64,000 nt of DNA from Oscillospiraceae bacterium (GCA_015065385.1 SVQK01000040.1:1-64000), one strand, 5' to 3'. Positions 34,941 through 44,076 are shown, counted from the stretch's first letter. Numbers and translations: made by a program. Notes: generated from the sequence alone by a model not told the origin.

Positions 34941-35954
34941 TTACCATGCAAGCGTTGTTTTATTATTCGCAACAGCTTTTATTCTGGTAGAGTCGGCTAA
35001 AGTAATCTCTCCGTCGAGGTTAACATCTGATGCAAAGGCAGCAACGTCAGTTAAAGTAACTTTGTTATTTGCGGCTGCTTTTGTCCTTGTGGAGTCTGAT
35101 AATGTTATCTCACCATCTCCATTTGTATCACCCTTTACTACCACTAACGCTGCGGTAACATCATTGGGAATAGTATAAGAGTGCTTACCGTCTGTAGTCG
35201 TTGCGTCGATGAATACATACTTGCCCTCATCAATGTAACCAACCTTACACGGAATAAAATAACTAACATCCAGTGTATGGTCGTTTAATGAGTACGCAGG
35301 CATATTATCACCTTGTCCAATGACCGTTACGGTAATAGCGGCAGTTCCGTTCTTAACCGTTCCGTCTTCCAGATTCACGGCGTTGATCAAATTGCCTTCT
35401 GCGTCGAGATAGGATGCGTCTACCGTATCGAGGGTGATCGTGAACGGGCCTTCCTTAGTCGTAGCCTTGTTGATCTTGAAGGTCAGCGTGAACAGAACAT
35501 CGTCGTTGTTCGCGGTGAAGTTTTGTGTTGCAAGGTCGTCGCCGAAATCAACACGGAACTGTCCCGGGGTGACCACGACGGGCTTTCCTTCCGTTCTGCT
35601 TTTCGCTTGCTGAATGAACTCATACGCTTGTTCGGCAGTCGTTGTGTCAGTGATCGCGTTTTCCTTGTCTTTTTCAAGATAAGTTGCGTTGTTCGGGGCG
35701 ATGCTTGTGTTGAATTTGATGTTCGTCAGTTCAAACACATCGGAATCAAACTCAACATCGACCATGCCCGTCGCGTACGTTGAAGTTCCTGACGACTTAA
35801 CAGCAACTTCAAACGTATCGTCGTTTTCCAGATCAACTGTCCTGTCATCGCACTTGATGTTGAGCTCGCCAGCCGCAAGAACGGACGTCGCAAGAGCGAA
35901 GACCATTGCAAGCGCTGCCAGAAGAATGAACGGGATCCTTCTTCTTTGGGTCAT
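34941..35954 (-). CDS. secreted cohesin-like and dockerin-like adaptor protein
   Basis: A 337-residue exported protein (signal peptide MTQRRRIPFILLAALAMVFA, ending VLAAG). Residues about 30-210 match a cohesin-type module (DTFEVAVKSSGTSTYATGMV, VEFDSDVFELTNI, VLFTLTFKINKATTKEGPFT). The C-terminus (about 270-337) is a paired calcium-loop dockerin-like module (KGDTNGDGEITLSDSTRTKA, then DVNLDGEITLADSTRIKAVA). A protein with both modules could act as an adaptor between an anchored cohesin and a dockerin-bearing client. It precedes the SLH/cohesin-like gene by 25 bases. DNA here looks more AT-rich than the flanks. The dockerin lacks the aromatic RYLAGW ends seen in the dockerins at 0.1 and 36 kb, so it may belong to a different specificity group. 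Confidence 0.85.
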   Translation of the reverse strand: MTQRRRIPFILLAALAMVFALATSVLAAGELNIKCDDRTVDLENDDTFEVAVKSSGTSTYATGMVDVEFDSDVFELTNIKFNTSIAPNNATYLEKDKENAITDTTTAEQAYEFIQQAKSRTEGKPVVVTPGQFRVDFGDDLATQNFTANNDDVLFTLTFKINKATTKEGPFTITLDTVDASYLDAEGNLINAVNLEDGTVKNGTAAITVTVIGQGDNMPAYSLNDHTLDVSYFIPCKVGYIDEGKYVFIDATTTDGKHSYTIPNDVTAALVVVKGDTNGDGEITLSDSTRTKAAANNKVTLTDVAAFASDVNLDGEITLADSTRIKAVANNKTTLAW

Positions 35955-36023
35955 GTTGTTTTTACCTCCTTATTTAATTTGGTCAGAAAACCGATTGCGT
36001 TTTTTCTTCGCTCCTCCCCCTTC

Positions 36024-37337
36024 TTACGATTGTGGATCGTTCCAAAAGTATTGTGTATATTCATCCCAATGGGATAAATACCGTAAAAGAATCATTCTGT
36101 CAACGGCGGTGACTTCTCCTTCGCCATCGACATTCGCGGCGTCCATGGACTGGATTTTTTGATCATAGTCCTTCCATCCGGCAAGATACCGGGACAGGAT
36201 CAGAAGATCCGCCCGATTGACTTCGCCGCTGCCGTCCACGTCGCCGATCAGGTACTTCCCGTCCTCCGTGCGGCGCTTGATATCCCCGCTCCTGACAAGG
36301 TCATAATCCAACGGCGGTACCGGATACTTCCTGTTGAAGTCTTCGGATGTGTAATCGAACCGTTCGCCCTGTCCCGTCCCGTTGCTGCGGACATGGTTCG
36401 GGAACGTTTGGCCTTTCAGGAACCATATATATTCTTCTTTTCCCTGAAGGGAGTCCCAGGTGCTGTCGAGGTGGTAGTACCATCCGTCAAGACAGACGAT
36501 ATTCCACGCGTGGTTTTCTCCGTTGCCCTTCCCGCTGATGATCCGGGCATCCACATCGGCTTCCAGCGCGAGGCGGTAGAAGAGGTTCGCGTATCCCTGA
36601 CAGACGCACGTCCCGTCGAACAGCGCGGCGTGCGCGGTGTACTGGGGCAGGTAATCCAAATTACCTTTGTGTTCTGAGTCGTAGGTCACATTGGCGACGA
36701 TCCAGCCGTAGATATCCCTGACCTTGTCGTACGCTCCGCGATCCTCTTTGAGGCGCAGCTGACCGATCAGCTCATCCACCTTCTCGTCTACTTCCCGCTC
36801 TTCTTCGGCGTCGGTGTAGTACGCCATCTCCAGCGGAATGAGCGCTTCTCCCAGACTGGCACTGTACCTCACACCGCTGCCCTCGACATTTTTATCCCCG
36901 CATTTGATCCTGTCAAACTGGTAACTGAGATAGTCTCCTTCCTTCGGGTTTGACGTGTGGGCGAAGGCAATGTCAACGATTTCATCGATCGTTTTTTGCA
37001 CCGCTTCGCTGAGCTTTTCACCGCTTAACTTCCCGATATACACCCGGACGTTGGCGGCGTCCTTACGGTCAACCATCGCACTGCGGACATACTCGCCCGC
37101 CTCGCGGATCGATTCCACCTTTACGAAATCTTTCGTCGGTACGACGACCGTCTGTACCCCGTCCGACCTGCGGGACGCGCTCAGAAGGTCTTCCTCGGCG
37201 ATAACTTCCTCGTTCAGCGGATTGACGTAAACATACGTCCATCCTCCCGAAACGAAATCCGCCGCCGATACCCCGACGCACAGCAGCGTTCCGAGAAGGA
37301 CCGCCGTCAGCACACCGAGAATGCTTTTTATTTTCAT
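36024..37337 (-). CDS. secreted transglutaminase-like protein with C-terminal dockerin
   Basis: A 437-residue exported protein (signal peptide MKIKSILGVLTAVLLGTLLC, ending VSAAD). Residues about 205-300 are a transglutaminase/protease-like domain with the full triad: C246 in GTCVCQGYANLFYR, H276 in NHAWNIVC, D291 in HLDSTWD. The C-terminus (362-430) is a dockerin-like module (IGDVDGSGEVNRADLLILSR, then ANVDGEGEVTAVDRMILLRY) of the same type as in the protein at 120-1838. Secreted proteins with this fold cleave or cross-link peptides; here it could process cell-wall or assembly proteins. It lies upstream of, and is probably cotranscribed with, the cohesin-like genes at 32.6-36 kb. Confidence 0.9.
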   Translation of the reverse strand: MKIKSILGVLTAVLLGTLLCVGVSAADFVSGGWTYVYVNPLNEEVIAEEDLLSASRRSDGVQTVVVPTKDFVKVESIREAGEYVRSAMVDRKDAANVRVYIGKLSGEKLSEAVQKTIDEIVDIAFAHTSNPKEGDYLSYQFDRIKCGDKNVEGSGVRYSASLGEALIPLEMAYYTDAEEEREVDEKVDELIGQLRLKEDRGAYDKVRDIYGWIVANVTYDSEHKGNLDYLPQYTAHAALFDGTCVCQGYANLFYRLALEADVDARIISGKGNGENHAWNIVCLDGWYYHLDSTWDSLQGKEEYIWFLKGQTFPNHVRSNGTGQGERFDYTSEDFNRKYPVPPLDYDLVRSGDIKRRTEDGKYLIGDVDGSGEVNRADLLILSRYLAGWKDYDQKIQSMDAANVDGEGEVTAVDRMILLRYLSHWDEYTQYFWNDPQS

Positions 37338-37398
37338 GCTTTTTTCCTTGAATTGCGAGAATTACGCGGCCTGACCGGACGGAGTGCGGAACCGGAGT

Positions 37399-38298
37399 TC
37401 AGAACTCCGCCGTTTTGTATCCGGCCCACGTTTCCCCGAACCCCTTCGCGTCCTTTTTCCGGTACACGGTGACCATACCCTCGGGACACATATCGAATGC
37501 GCTTTTGGCGTATCGCGGGGCGTCCCCGTAGAAGTACATCCTTCTGAGGGACATGCAGGCGTGAAAGGCGTAGGTCTGGATCTTGAACACCCCCGCCGGA
37601 ATACGGATCTCCTCAAGCAGGACGTTCGAGTAGAAGGTATCCCACGCGATGAACATGACCTTTTCCGGGATCACGAACCGCCTGACGTGGTTTTCTCCGC
37701 AGAACGCGCCTCCCCTGATCTCCGTGATAGTGGAAGGCAGCAGCACGCTTTCGAGATCGATCATCTGGCAGAACGCGTATTCGCCGACCGACGTGACACC
37801 TTCCTCGACGACCACTTTCTTTACCTTGATCCCGTCCCGGCGCGCCCACCATTTCGGTCTTGGGTTTCCCCAGATCCCGTTGCAGGATCCGCCGTAATTC
37901 CACATGGGGCCGAAGCCGGACAAGGTCAGCGTGCCGTTTCTTTCGAGCTGCCATGTGACGTCGTCTCCGCACGAACCGCTGTCGATAATTCCGTTTTCGG
38001 AGGGGCGCGGGTTGTTTTCCGGCCACACCGAGCTGCTCAGCCCTTCGTAGGGGGAATACATCTGGACCGCTTTGATCGAGATCCGGAGCGTTTCGGCGAT
38101 TTTCTTGTTGTCCCAGGCCGGATGCTCCCGCCTGATGATGGAAATATCGTTGGACGCCTTATTGCTCCATATCCCCGCAGTCAATAGCATCTTGCGGACG
38201 GTCGCCGTCGAGAGTCCGATCTCTCGGGCCGTGGACGTGATCGAGTTCGTTTTCTGATATTCGTCCACCACCGCAAGAATCTGTTCCCTGATGGTCAT
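37399..38298 (-). CDS. N-terminal HTH fused to BspA-type leucine-rich repeats
   Basis: A 299-residue protein with no signal peptide. Residues about 5-85 contain two helix-turn-helix-like units (STAREIGLSTATVRKMLLTA and NKKIAETLRISIKAVQMYSP) of the type seen in small DNA-binding proteins. Residues 110-290 are the BspA/LRR_5 kind: CGDDVTWQLERNGTLTLSGF, then units such as VTSVGEYAFCQMIDLESVLL and KIQTYAFHACMSLRRMYFYG. LRR_5 domains are normally extracellular, so joining one to a DNA-binding module in a cytosolic protein is odd. It may be a regulator using the LRR for protein contacts. It has its own consensus promoter. Confidence 0.8.
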   Translation of the reverse strand: MTIREQILAVVDEYQKTNSITSTAREIGLSTATVRKMLLTAGIWSNKASNDISIIRREHPAWDNKKIAETLRISIKAVQMYSPYEGLSSSVWPENNPRPSENGIIDSGSCGDDVTWQLERNGTLTLSGFGPMWNYGGSCNGIWGNPRPKWWARRDGIKVKKVVVEEGVTSVGEYAFCQMIDLESVLLPSTITEIRGGAFCGENHVRRFVIPEKVMFIAWDTFYSNVLLEEIRIPAGVFKIQTYAFHACMSLRRMYFYGDAPRYAKSAFDMCPEGMVTVYRKKDAKGFGETWAGYKTAEF

Positions 38299-38630
38299 GC
38301 CTTCCCCTTCCCCGAATATTATACATAGCTATTATAGCGCACCTTCAATTGATTGTCAACCTACACTTTTCATTTTCGCCCACACATCGGGCAAAATTTT
38401 CAAAAAATTTTCAAATTCTCTTCTCATTCTTTTCGGGCATTTTTCACGAAAAGGATCCAGACTCCCGAAAAACCGTCTTTCTCAGCCCCCCGCTGCCTCT
38501 TCGCAGAGCAAACGTCCTCCGGAGAGAGCGGTCTCCCTCTGCGGAACAGTTCCGAAGAAAAGGCTGTTTACCGCCTGCATGATCCCGTCACGCGGGAAGA
38601 GACGGTTGAGCCCGTGCCCCTGCCACTCCG
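38299..38630 (-). other. intergenic region upstream of the HTH/LRR gene
   Basis: 332 bases. The left end holds the promoter at 38331-38359. The middle (about 38380-38450) is AT-rich with AAATTTTC-like repeats. The right third is GC-rich and open in several frames, but I can assign no gene, RNA or terminator to it. Confidence 0.6.
38331..38359 (-). promoter_or_regulatory. promoter of the HTH/LRR gene
   Basis: Minus strand TTGACA (38354-38359), 17-base spacer, TATAAT (38331-38336): perfect consensus, 33 bases before the start codon. Confidence 0.87.
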
Positions 38631-40328
38631 TCAAGGTCTATGGGAAATCCGAAACCGGAACTTCGCGTCGTCCGAATACCACAGCGGAAAATTGGTGTTC
38701 CAGACGTTGTTGTAAAGGTTGAAATAGAGATCTTGTTCCCCGAGCGGCTCGTTCCAGGTCAGAAGCCGTCTTCCGTACGGTGCGGCGAGCGGCGCGTCGA
38801 GGGATTCGATCTCGTACTCCGGTCCGCGGACGGCCCACATCGCGTGAAGCGTCTTCATGTAGATCGATTTTTCCGGATCGATCCATTCCCCGAGCTTCAA
38901 GAGCTCCACGCCGTCTTTGACCTCGGGCAGTTTGAGCCAGAACGCCTCCGGAAGACGGTTCGCCCTCTTTCCGAACCAGCGGAGTTCGACATAATCCGCC
39001 CGCTCCAGCAGCCACAGTTCCGGCAGGCCGCAGAAATCGCGGATCTCGGAATCGAACGCGAGGCGGAACACCGACGTCTCCCCGTCCAGCCATGCGCCCG
39101 TGACATGGGGCTCATAAATCCCGCCCGGGACGGATGGCATTCCGACCTTGAGGAAGGAGCCGACGTTGTTGTCCCGCACATAGGCGTGATAATACCGCTC
39201 GTAGTCCGCCCATGTGAAGAGCTGATAGGACACCTCGGAGCGGGGCTTTCCGTCAAAGGGTGTCATGGAGGAGGTGTCGGGCTTCTCCACGGTCACGGCG
39301 TCCGTCAGATCCACGCCGAGCTGATCGGCGGCACGGACAACATACTCCCGCTGCTCCTCCCACGAACGCTCGATCGTCCCCCGCGTCAAGCAGGCTTCCA
39401 GCTCGTCCGGTTTCCAGTCCGTCTTATTCTCCTGATCGAAGAAATTATGGCTCATGCCCCAGGTGTGCTCGGGGACAAGCAGAAGCGAATCGTTCAGATC
39501 CATGCCCGCAAAGGAAGGGACCGTCCGGAGGATATGCCGGAACGCACTCGTCTTCTTCGGATCCGCCGCTGCGCCGTAGATCCAGCTGTCACCGATTTCC
39601 CCCTCGATCACCGGGAGATCCGCCCCGCGCAGAGCCTTTGCCATATCGTCGAGTGTCGCTGCCCGGACCGCCGCGCCGGGATACCGCTGACGAAGATTCT
39701 GATAGACCGCCCGGAGTTGCTCCCCGCCCTGAGGACCGCAGTTGTCCCCGGTGAATCCGAACGCAAGCGCAACCTCGCCGTATTCGCAGACGCCGCCGTA
39801 TTCGCCGCTGTAAATCACCGTGATCTCCGCGCCGTCGTGCCGCCACCGGAAAATCTCCGGGACTTTCGGAACGGGCGTGCCGGGATTGACCCCGATGTGC
39901 AAGAGCTCCACGCCGCAGGCAGCAAACAGGGGAACGATCCCCGCGGTGTGTCCGGGAACGTCCGTCATCTTCGCAGCGATCGTCTTTCTCCCGTACCGCT
40001 CGTCCAGTCTTTGCGAGACGTCGAGACAGGCCTCGAAGAGCGCGCGGTTCATGTATTCCGTATGGACAGTGAACGGCATAGCGTGCCATGTGACGAGCCC
40101 GTCCCGGATGGCGGCGTCAAGTGTGCCGTCGTCGGTTTTCAGTGCTTCCTCGATCAGCCACGCGCCCGTCGTCCAGACAAACGGACAGTCACTCCCCTCG
40201 CTTTCCCGCGCGACGCGGACGGCTGCGGGAAGATAGCCTTTCAGATACTTTTCCTTGATCGAGGCGGCATAATCGGTATAGCCGATGTCAAGGTGCGTCT
40301 TGAATACCAGAAGAACTTCTTTGACCAT
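38631..40328 (-). CDS. GH38-like (DUF5054-type) glycosidase
   Basis: A 565-residue cytoplasmic protein; the start follows AAAGGAAAT. The N-terminus has the GH38 zinc signature (KTHLDIGYTD, H12 and D14). Further on, VTWHAMPFTVHTEYMN and MTDVPGHTAGIVPLFAACGV (D123, H127) correspond to the substrate-pocket and nucleophile motifs of alpha-mannosidases. The family I recall for this shape is DUF5054. It is shorter than classical GH38 enzymes (about 850-1,000 residues) because the C-terminal beta domains are reduced. Alpha-mannoside cleavage is plausible and fits the nearby isomerase and kinase genes, but substrate is not shown. Promoter elements upstream are weak (TACAAT at about 40467). Confidence 0.78.
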   Translation of the reverse strand: MVKEVLLVFKTHLDIGYTDYAASIKEKYLKGYLPAAVRVARESEGSDCPFVWTTGAWLIEEALKTDDGTLDAAIRDGLVTWHAMPFTVHTEYMNRALFEACLDVSQRLDERYGRKTIAAKMTDVPGHTAGIVPLFAACGVELLHIGVNPGTPVPKVPEIFRWRHDGAEITVIYSGEYGGVCEYGEVALAFGFTGDNCGPQGGEQLRAVYQNLRQRYPGAAVRAATLDDMAKALRGADLPVIEGEIGDSWIYGAAADPKKTSAFRHILRTVPSFAGMDLNDSLLLVPEHTWGMSHNFFDQENKTDWKPDELEACLTRGTIERSWEEQREYVVRAADQLGVDLTDAVTVEKPDTSSMTPFDGKPRSEVSYQLFTWADYERYYHAYVRDNNVGSFLKVGMPSVPGGIYEPHVTGAWLDGETSVFRLAFDSEIRDFCGLPELWLLERADYVELRWFGKRANRLPEAFWLKLPEVKDGVELLKLGEWIDPEKSIYMKTLHAMWAVRGPEYEIESLDAPLAAPYGRRLLTWNEPLGEQDLYFNLYNNVWNTNFPLWYSDDAKFRFRISHRP

Positions 40329-40742
40329 TGTATTTCCTTTCTGCGATGCGTGTCAAAACCGGAGCGGGGGCATGAATACGGCTTCTCCGGATACACGCCC
40401 GCGTTATCCGCACAGGGATCGGCGGGCGCAAAGAAAAGCGGCGTTTTCCAGTCCGTTCCGGAGTCCGATGCCTGTATTGTATCACAAGATCCGCATTTTT
40501 TGTTAAATTTCAGCCGGATCTGTATGAACAATCCGGGAAAGCGGCTTATTGCTCCGATAACAAACAGAATGCTGTCGGAATTGGTATCCTGTGTCTGAAA
40601 GCCAAGCCAATCAAGGGCTCCGGCAGCTGCACATTTGAAAACCGACGTGATGTTTGCTGTCTCAGTAAAAAACTCCCCCGCCGGTCTTTCGGCAGAGGAG
40701 CTTGATTCAGGATTATGATCCGGGGATGCCGGGCTTTTGGGA
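40329..40742 (-). other. intergenic region with terminator
   Basis: 414 bases between minus-strand genes. It contains the terminator of the LamG gene (40667-40701) and, near the left end, the ribosome binding site and weak promoter of the GH38-like gene. Nothing coding or RNA-like is apparent between. Confidence 0.6.
40667..40701 (-). terminator. intrinsic terminator after the LamG membrane protein
   Basis: Arms CTCCCCCGCCG and CGGCAGAGGAG around a short loop (40673-40700), with six U following on the minus strand (A-run 40667-40672). Confidence 0.85.
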
Positions 40743-42275
40743 TTACTTTCTCTTGGCGATCCACGCGGAGCCGAGCACGGAGACGAGGACGATGAGTCCT
40801 CCGCCGATGAAGGAGCCGCATCCGGATTTCGCGTTTTCGACCGCGCTGCCGACAGCCTCAGCCGCGTTGTCCGCAGCGTTTCCGGCAGCCTCGGCGACGT
40901 TCTCGACCGCCTCGGTCACGTTCTCAGCCGCGTTCTCGACCACTTCCTCAACGGTGGGCGTCTCGGGCTCCGGTTCGGGTTCCGGCTCGGGTGCAGGTTC
41001 GGGTTCCGGCTCGGGTGCGGGTTCCGGTTCGGGTGCGGCGGGAGCTTCTTCAACCGTCGGAAGAGCCGCGGCAAGTCCGTTCGGGATGGAATAGACATAG
41101 ACCCAGTAGGTGTCGCAGGATTTCAGCGTCGAGTCGTCCATGTCGGTCGGAGCGTAGACGTAGAACTGGTGCGGGCCTTTGGTCGTCTCAAATGTGGATA
41201 CGACAAACGTATGGTCGTCGCTTTCCCACAGGTCGATGAAATGGCGGTTCGTGCCGTCCGGATCGTCCAGCGCCCAGTCCACGCCTCTCTCAGCGCCTAC
41301 GCGGGCAACGTATTCGATCATGAAGAGATAGGTCCCGTCGGCGGGAGCTTCAAAATCGTACCAGACGCAGGTGTCGCGCTTGACGCAGTAGCCGGAGCCG
41401 CCGGAAGACAGATTGAAGAGATCCACGCCGATCTCGCCGCGGTAGCCGGAAATCTCATCCATATCGGAGTTGATGTCCACCAGCACGTCGCCCTTGATCT
41501 CGGGCTGATCGGTGTAGAAACGGTATTCGCCGCGGACCTCCACCGCTCCGTCGTTGATCCCGTCGGAAGAAGCGGGAACGATACCGCCGACGTTGGTATC
41601 GTTGAAGAGAGCCTTCACTTCGTCAGCGGTGAGAGCGCGGGGATAGAAGTACGCGTCATCCAGCGTCAGGAACGGATAGGACTGCCAGCCCTTCTGATCC
41701 GTGGCTTCGTTGCCGAGCAGGGTGAACGGAAGGGGCAGCGCGCCGGTCACGGTGTCCTGGAACTCGCCGTTCGCGTAAATGTCCATGGTCTCGGCCTCGC
41801 CGCTGTACACGAAGGTCAGATTGACCCATTCGTCACGGGGCGCGGCATAACCGGAAACGTTGTCCACGACGCCGTTGATCGTGTTGCCGACGTACACGCC
41901 GCCGTCATGGATGATGCGGATGGAGCCGAGGATGGAGGAGCAGAGGAAAACATGTTCGGTGTTGTCTTCCACTTTCGCCCAGAAGCTTGCCGTATAGCTT
42001 TCCGCATCGACGTACTTGCCGAGGAAGATATACTGCTCGTTGTCGTCCATGTAGACCGCTCCGTTCGCAGTTCCGTCGCGTCCTTCCACGAACGTGGGAT
42101 CTCCGACCAACTCGCCGGTCAAAACGCCGCTGTCATCCTTCGCGTCGCCGTTGAAGCCGAAGTGCAGGCCGTTCTCCGGGAGCGTAAAGTCCTCCAGCGG
42201 GAATTCCGCCATCGCCGGGGAAGCCATCACGGAGACGAAAAGGAGTACGGAAAGAAAGATGAGCGCTTTTTTCAT
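40743..42275 (-). CDS. membrane-tethered LamG lectin-like protein
   Basis: A 510-residue protein; the start at 42275 follows AAAGGAACC and opens a signal peptide (MKKALIFLSVLLFVSVMASP, ending AMAE). Residues about 35-220 form a LamG/concanavalin-type domain (ASFWAKVEDNTEHVFLCSSI, DEWVNLTFVYSG). Residues about 245-400 resemble a carbohydrate-binding sandwich (CVWYDFEAPADGTYLFMIEY). A PEPEPAPEPEPE spacer, an amphipathic ENAAENVTEAVENVAEAAGN region and a final transmembrane helix with basic tail (GGGLIVLVSVLGSAWIAKRK) follow, so the lectin domains are displayed on the outer face of the membrane. It carries no enzyme motif. Confidence 0.83.
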   Translation of the reverse strand: MKKALIFLSVLLFVSVMASPAMAEFPLEDFTLPENGLHFGFNGDAKDDSGVLTGELVGDPTFVEGRDGTANGAVYMDDNEQYIFLGKYVDAESYTASFWAKVEDNTEHVFLCSSILGSIRIIHDGGVYVGNTINGVVDNVSGYAAPRDEWVNLTFVYSGEAETMDIYANGEFQDTVTGALPLPFTLLGNEATDQKGWQSYPFLTLDDAYFYPRALTADEVKALFNDTNVGGIVPASSDGINDGAVEVRGEYRFYTDQPEIKGDVLVDINSDMDEISGYRGEIGVDLFNLSSGGSGYCVKRDTCVWYDFEAPADGTYLFMIEYVARVGAERGVDWALDDPDGTNRHFIDLWESDDHTFVVSTFETTKGPHQFYVYAPTDMDDSTLKSCDTYWVYVYSIPNGLAAALPTVEEAPAAPEPEPAPEPEPEPAPEPEPEPEPETPTVEEVVENAAENVTEAVENVAEAAGNAADNAAEAVGSAVENAKSGCGSFIGGGLIVLVSVLGSAWIAKRK

Positions 42276-42381
42276 GGTACTGGTTCCTTTCCACAAGAAT
42301 AAATTTCTCACCCGCTCCCCCGCGCGACGACGGCCGGAAAGACATCCTTCCGAGTCGCCCGGGATCTGCGGATGCTATTCT

Positions 42382-42410
42382 ATTATACTGCATACACACA
42401 CAATTTTCAA
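42382..42410 (-). promoter_or_regulatory. promoter of the LamG gene
   Basis: Minus strand TTGAAA (42405-42410), 17-base spacer, TATAAT (42382-42387). The transcript leader is about 100 bases. Confidence 0.83.
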
Positions 42411-42472
42411 CAGTTTTCCGTGGTGCATTCTTATTTTTTCTCGGAAATCACGCGCGCCGCCCGTCCGACCGT

Positions 42473-43936
42473 TCAGAGGCTGAAAATCAAAAGCCCCGCG
42501 CCGAGGCCATACCGCGCCCCTGTCCGGTCAAATACGACGGTCTGTCCGAAGGGAGGCAGATTTGAAACGCAGAATCCTTCCCAATCGTCGGGGATCAGGG
42601 GATCGACCGTGAGCTGACCGTCCCGCCCTCCGATCCCGAAGAGCCCTGAGAGCACAAGGTCGCAGAAGGTGGAGTGATTGTAGTCCTTGCCCCGTTCCAC
42701 GACGCCGCGCGCGGGATCCCAGCCGTCCCCTTTGAGGATCGTTCTCGCCGTCCAGTCCCCGGTGAAGGGATCCATGTCCTCGTCGATCCACATGATCTCC
42801 CGCCCGTCTTCGGTGATCAGCCGGTGGGACGCCGCGTACTGACGGAGAAGCGAGACATAGTCCTCCTTCGTGACCGAGACTTCGCCGTGCGTGCGCAGAT
42901 GGTTCGCAAGGGCGGTCAGGGTCTGGGACGTCGCGTAAGGCCAGACGGGACCGTTCCACAGGCATTCGTGCGGATGCGGGTACATAAATCGCGGATGACT
43001 GCGCTCCGCCGTCGTGATGCCGTACGGGGCGCGGAATCCCGCCTCGTCGGTCAGGAACCGGAACGCCTCGGATTTATCCGGCCCCGGAATCCCGAATACC
43101 CACGGAATGTATCCGATCTCCTCCCGCACGTCGTGCTCCGCGGGGACGGGAGGTCTTTTGTCCGACGGGAATTCCTCGTCCCTGCCGCAGGGGATGACCT
43201 TGTAGAAATCGCCGTCCCAGAGCAGCCGGTCCATCTTCTCGCGCAGCCACGCCGCCTTTTCCGCGTACCGCCTTGACAGATCGAAGCGCCCGGACCGCGC
43301 CGCCATACGGGAGATCGCCTCCGCGTCGGCAATCATGTAGGAGTTCATCGTCGGACGGATGCCGGAGCCGCTGATCGATTCCTCCATGGCGTCCCAGCCG
43401 TCCTGAGACCAGAAGAGTCCGCACGGATGGAGGTTCATCTTCTCCCGGTCCTCATAGAGCGAGACGAGCTTGTCGAGACACTCCGCCTCGAACGCCGGAT
43501 CGGGATGCAGGCTCAGCCAGTCCTCGAGCAGGGAGGCGTACCATGTGCTGTACGAGAGGGAATTTCCATGCCGATCGAGGAAGAACGAGATATACTCCTT
43601 CGTCCACTCCTCCGGGGCGTTCATCCAGCGGGCCTCGCGGACATGGTGCCCGAGTGCGGCGTTGATGGAGTTGTACGCCCCGGCCCATCCGACCGAAGGG
43701 GAGAATTCCGTGAGGATATGCCCGTACGGGGTGTCGGCCCAGTGCTTGCGCAGCGTCCACCAGCGATAGTAGTAGGTTTTCTCGATCGCCTTGTCCGGGC
43801 AGTCGATGAGCGGGATCCGGGGAGCCAGCCAGTCAAACGCGCGATCGTTCGGGATCATGGACGGATGGATCTCACAGTCGTCCGCGTTGAAAGATTCGAT
43901 ATAGTCCTTCAGTCTTGCGTTCAGATCGGGAAACAT
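42473..43936 (-). CDS. GH63/MGH1-like intracellular glycosidase
   Basis: A 487-residue protein without signal peptide. The (alpha/alpha)6 pattern and motifs DKAIEKTYYYRWWTLRKHW, ECLWNGPVWPYATSQTLTAL, WIDEDMDPFTGDW and ERGKDYNHSTFCDLVLSGLF match the GH63/trehalase/mannosylglycerate-hydrolase-like clan (MGH1-type). Acidic residues in SQDGWDAMEES and in DEDMD are candidate catalytic positions. Alpha-glucoside or alpha-mannoside breakdown is likely; exact specificity cannot be read. It is divergent from the PfkB kinase gene, the two promoters sharing a 319-base region, which suggests coordinated control. Confidence 0.8.
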   Translation of the reverse strand: MFPDLNARLKDYIESFNADDCEIHPSMIPNDRAFDWLAPRIPLIDCPDKAIEKTYYYRWWTLRKHWADTPYGHILTEFSPSVGWAGAYNSINAALGHHVREARWMNAPEEWTKEYISFFLDRHGNSLSYSTWYASLLEDWLSLHPDPAFEAECLDKLVSLYEDREKMNLHPCGLFWSQDGWDAMEESISGSGIRPTMNSYMIADAEAISRMAARSGRFDLSRRYAEKAAWLREKMDRLLWDGDFYKVIPCGRDEEFPSDKRPPVPAEHDVREEIGYIPWVFGIPGPDKSEAFRFLTDEAGFRAPYGITTAERSHPRFMYPHPHECLWNGPVWPYATSQTLTALANHLRTHGEVSVTKEDYVSLLRQYAASHRLITEDGREIMWIDEDMDPFTGDWTARTILKGDGWDPARGVVERGKDYNHSTFCDLVLSGLFGIGGRDGQLTVDPLIPDDWEGFCVSNLPPFGQTVVFDRTGARYGLGAGLLIFSL

Positions 43937-44047
43937 AGATGTTCGTTCCTCACTTTCTACGGTTCAGCCGTCCGGCTGTTCTTCCTAAAGAGGCTGTCCG
44001 GAACGGAGGGACAGATCAGGCTGCCCGCCGTTCCCTGTTTCAAGAGT

Positions 44048-44076
44048 ATTATACCCGCTGCCGCCCGGATTGTAAA
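44048..44076 (-). promoter_or_regulatory. promoter of the GH63/MGH1-like gene
   Basis: Minus strand TTTACA (44071-44076), 17-base spacer, TATAAT (44048-44053), about 112 bases before the start. Confidence 0.8.

Noticed and set aside
38640..40598. 652-codon plus-strand open frame opposite the GH38-like gene
   Set aside because: No family motifs and extreme Arg/Val/Leu composition; the minus-strand protein has conserved zinc and nucleophile motifs.
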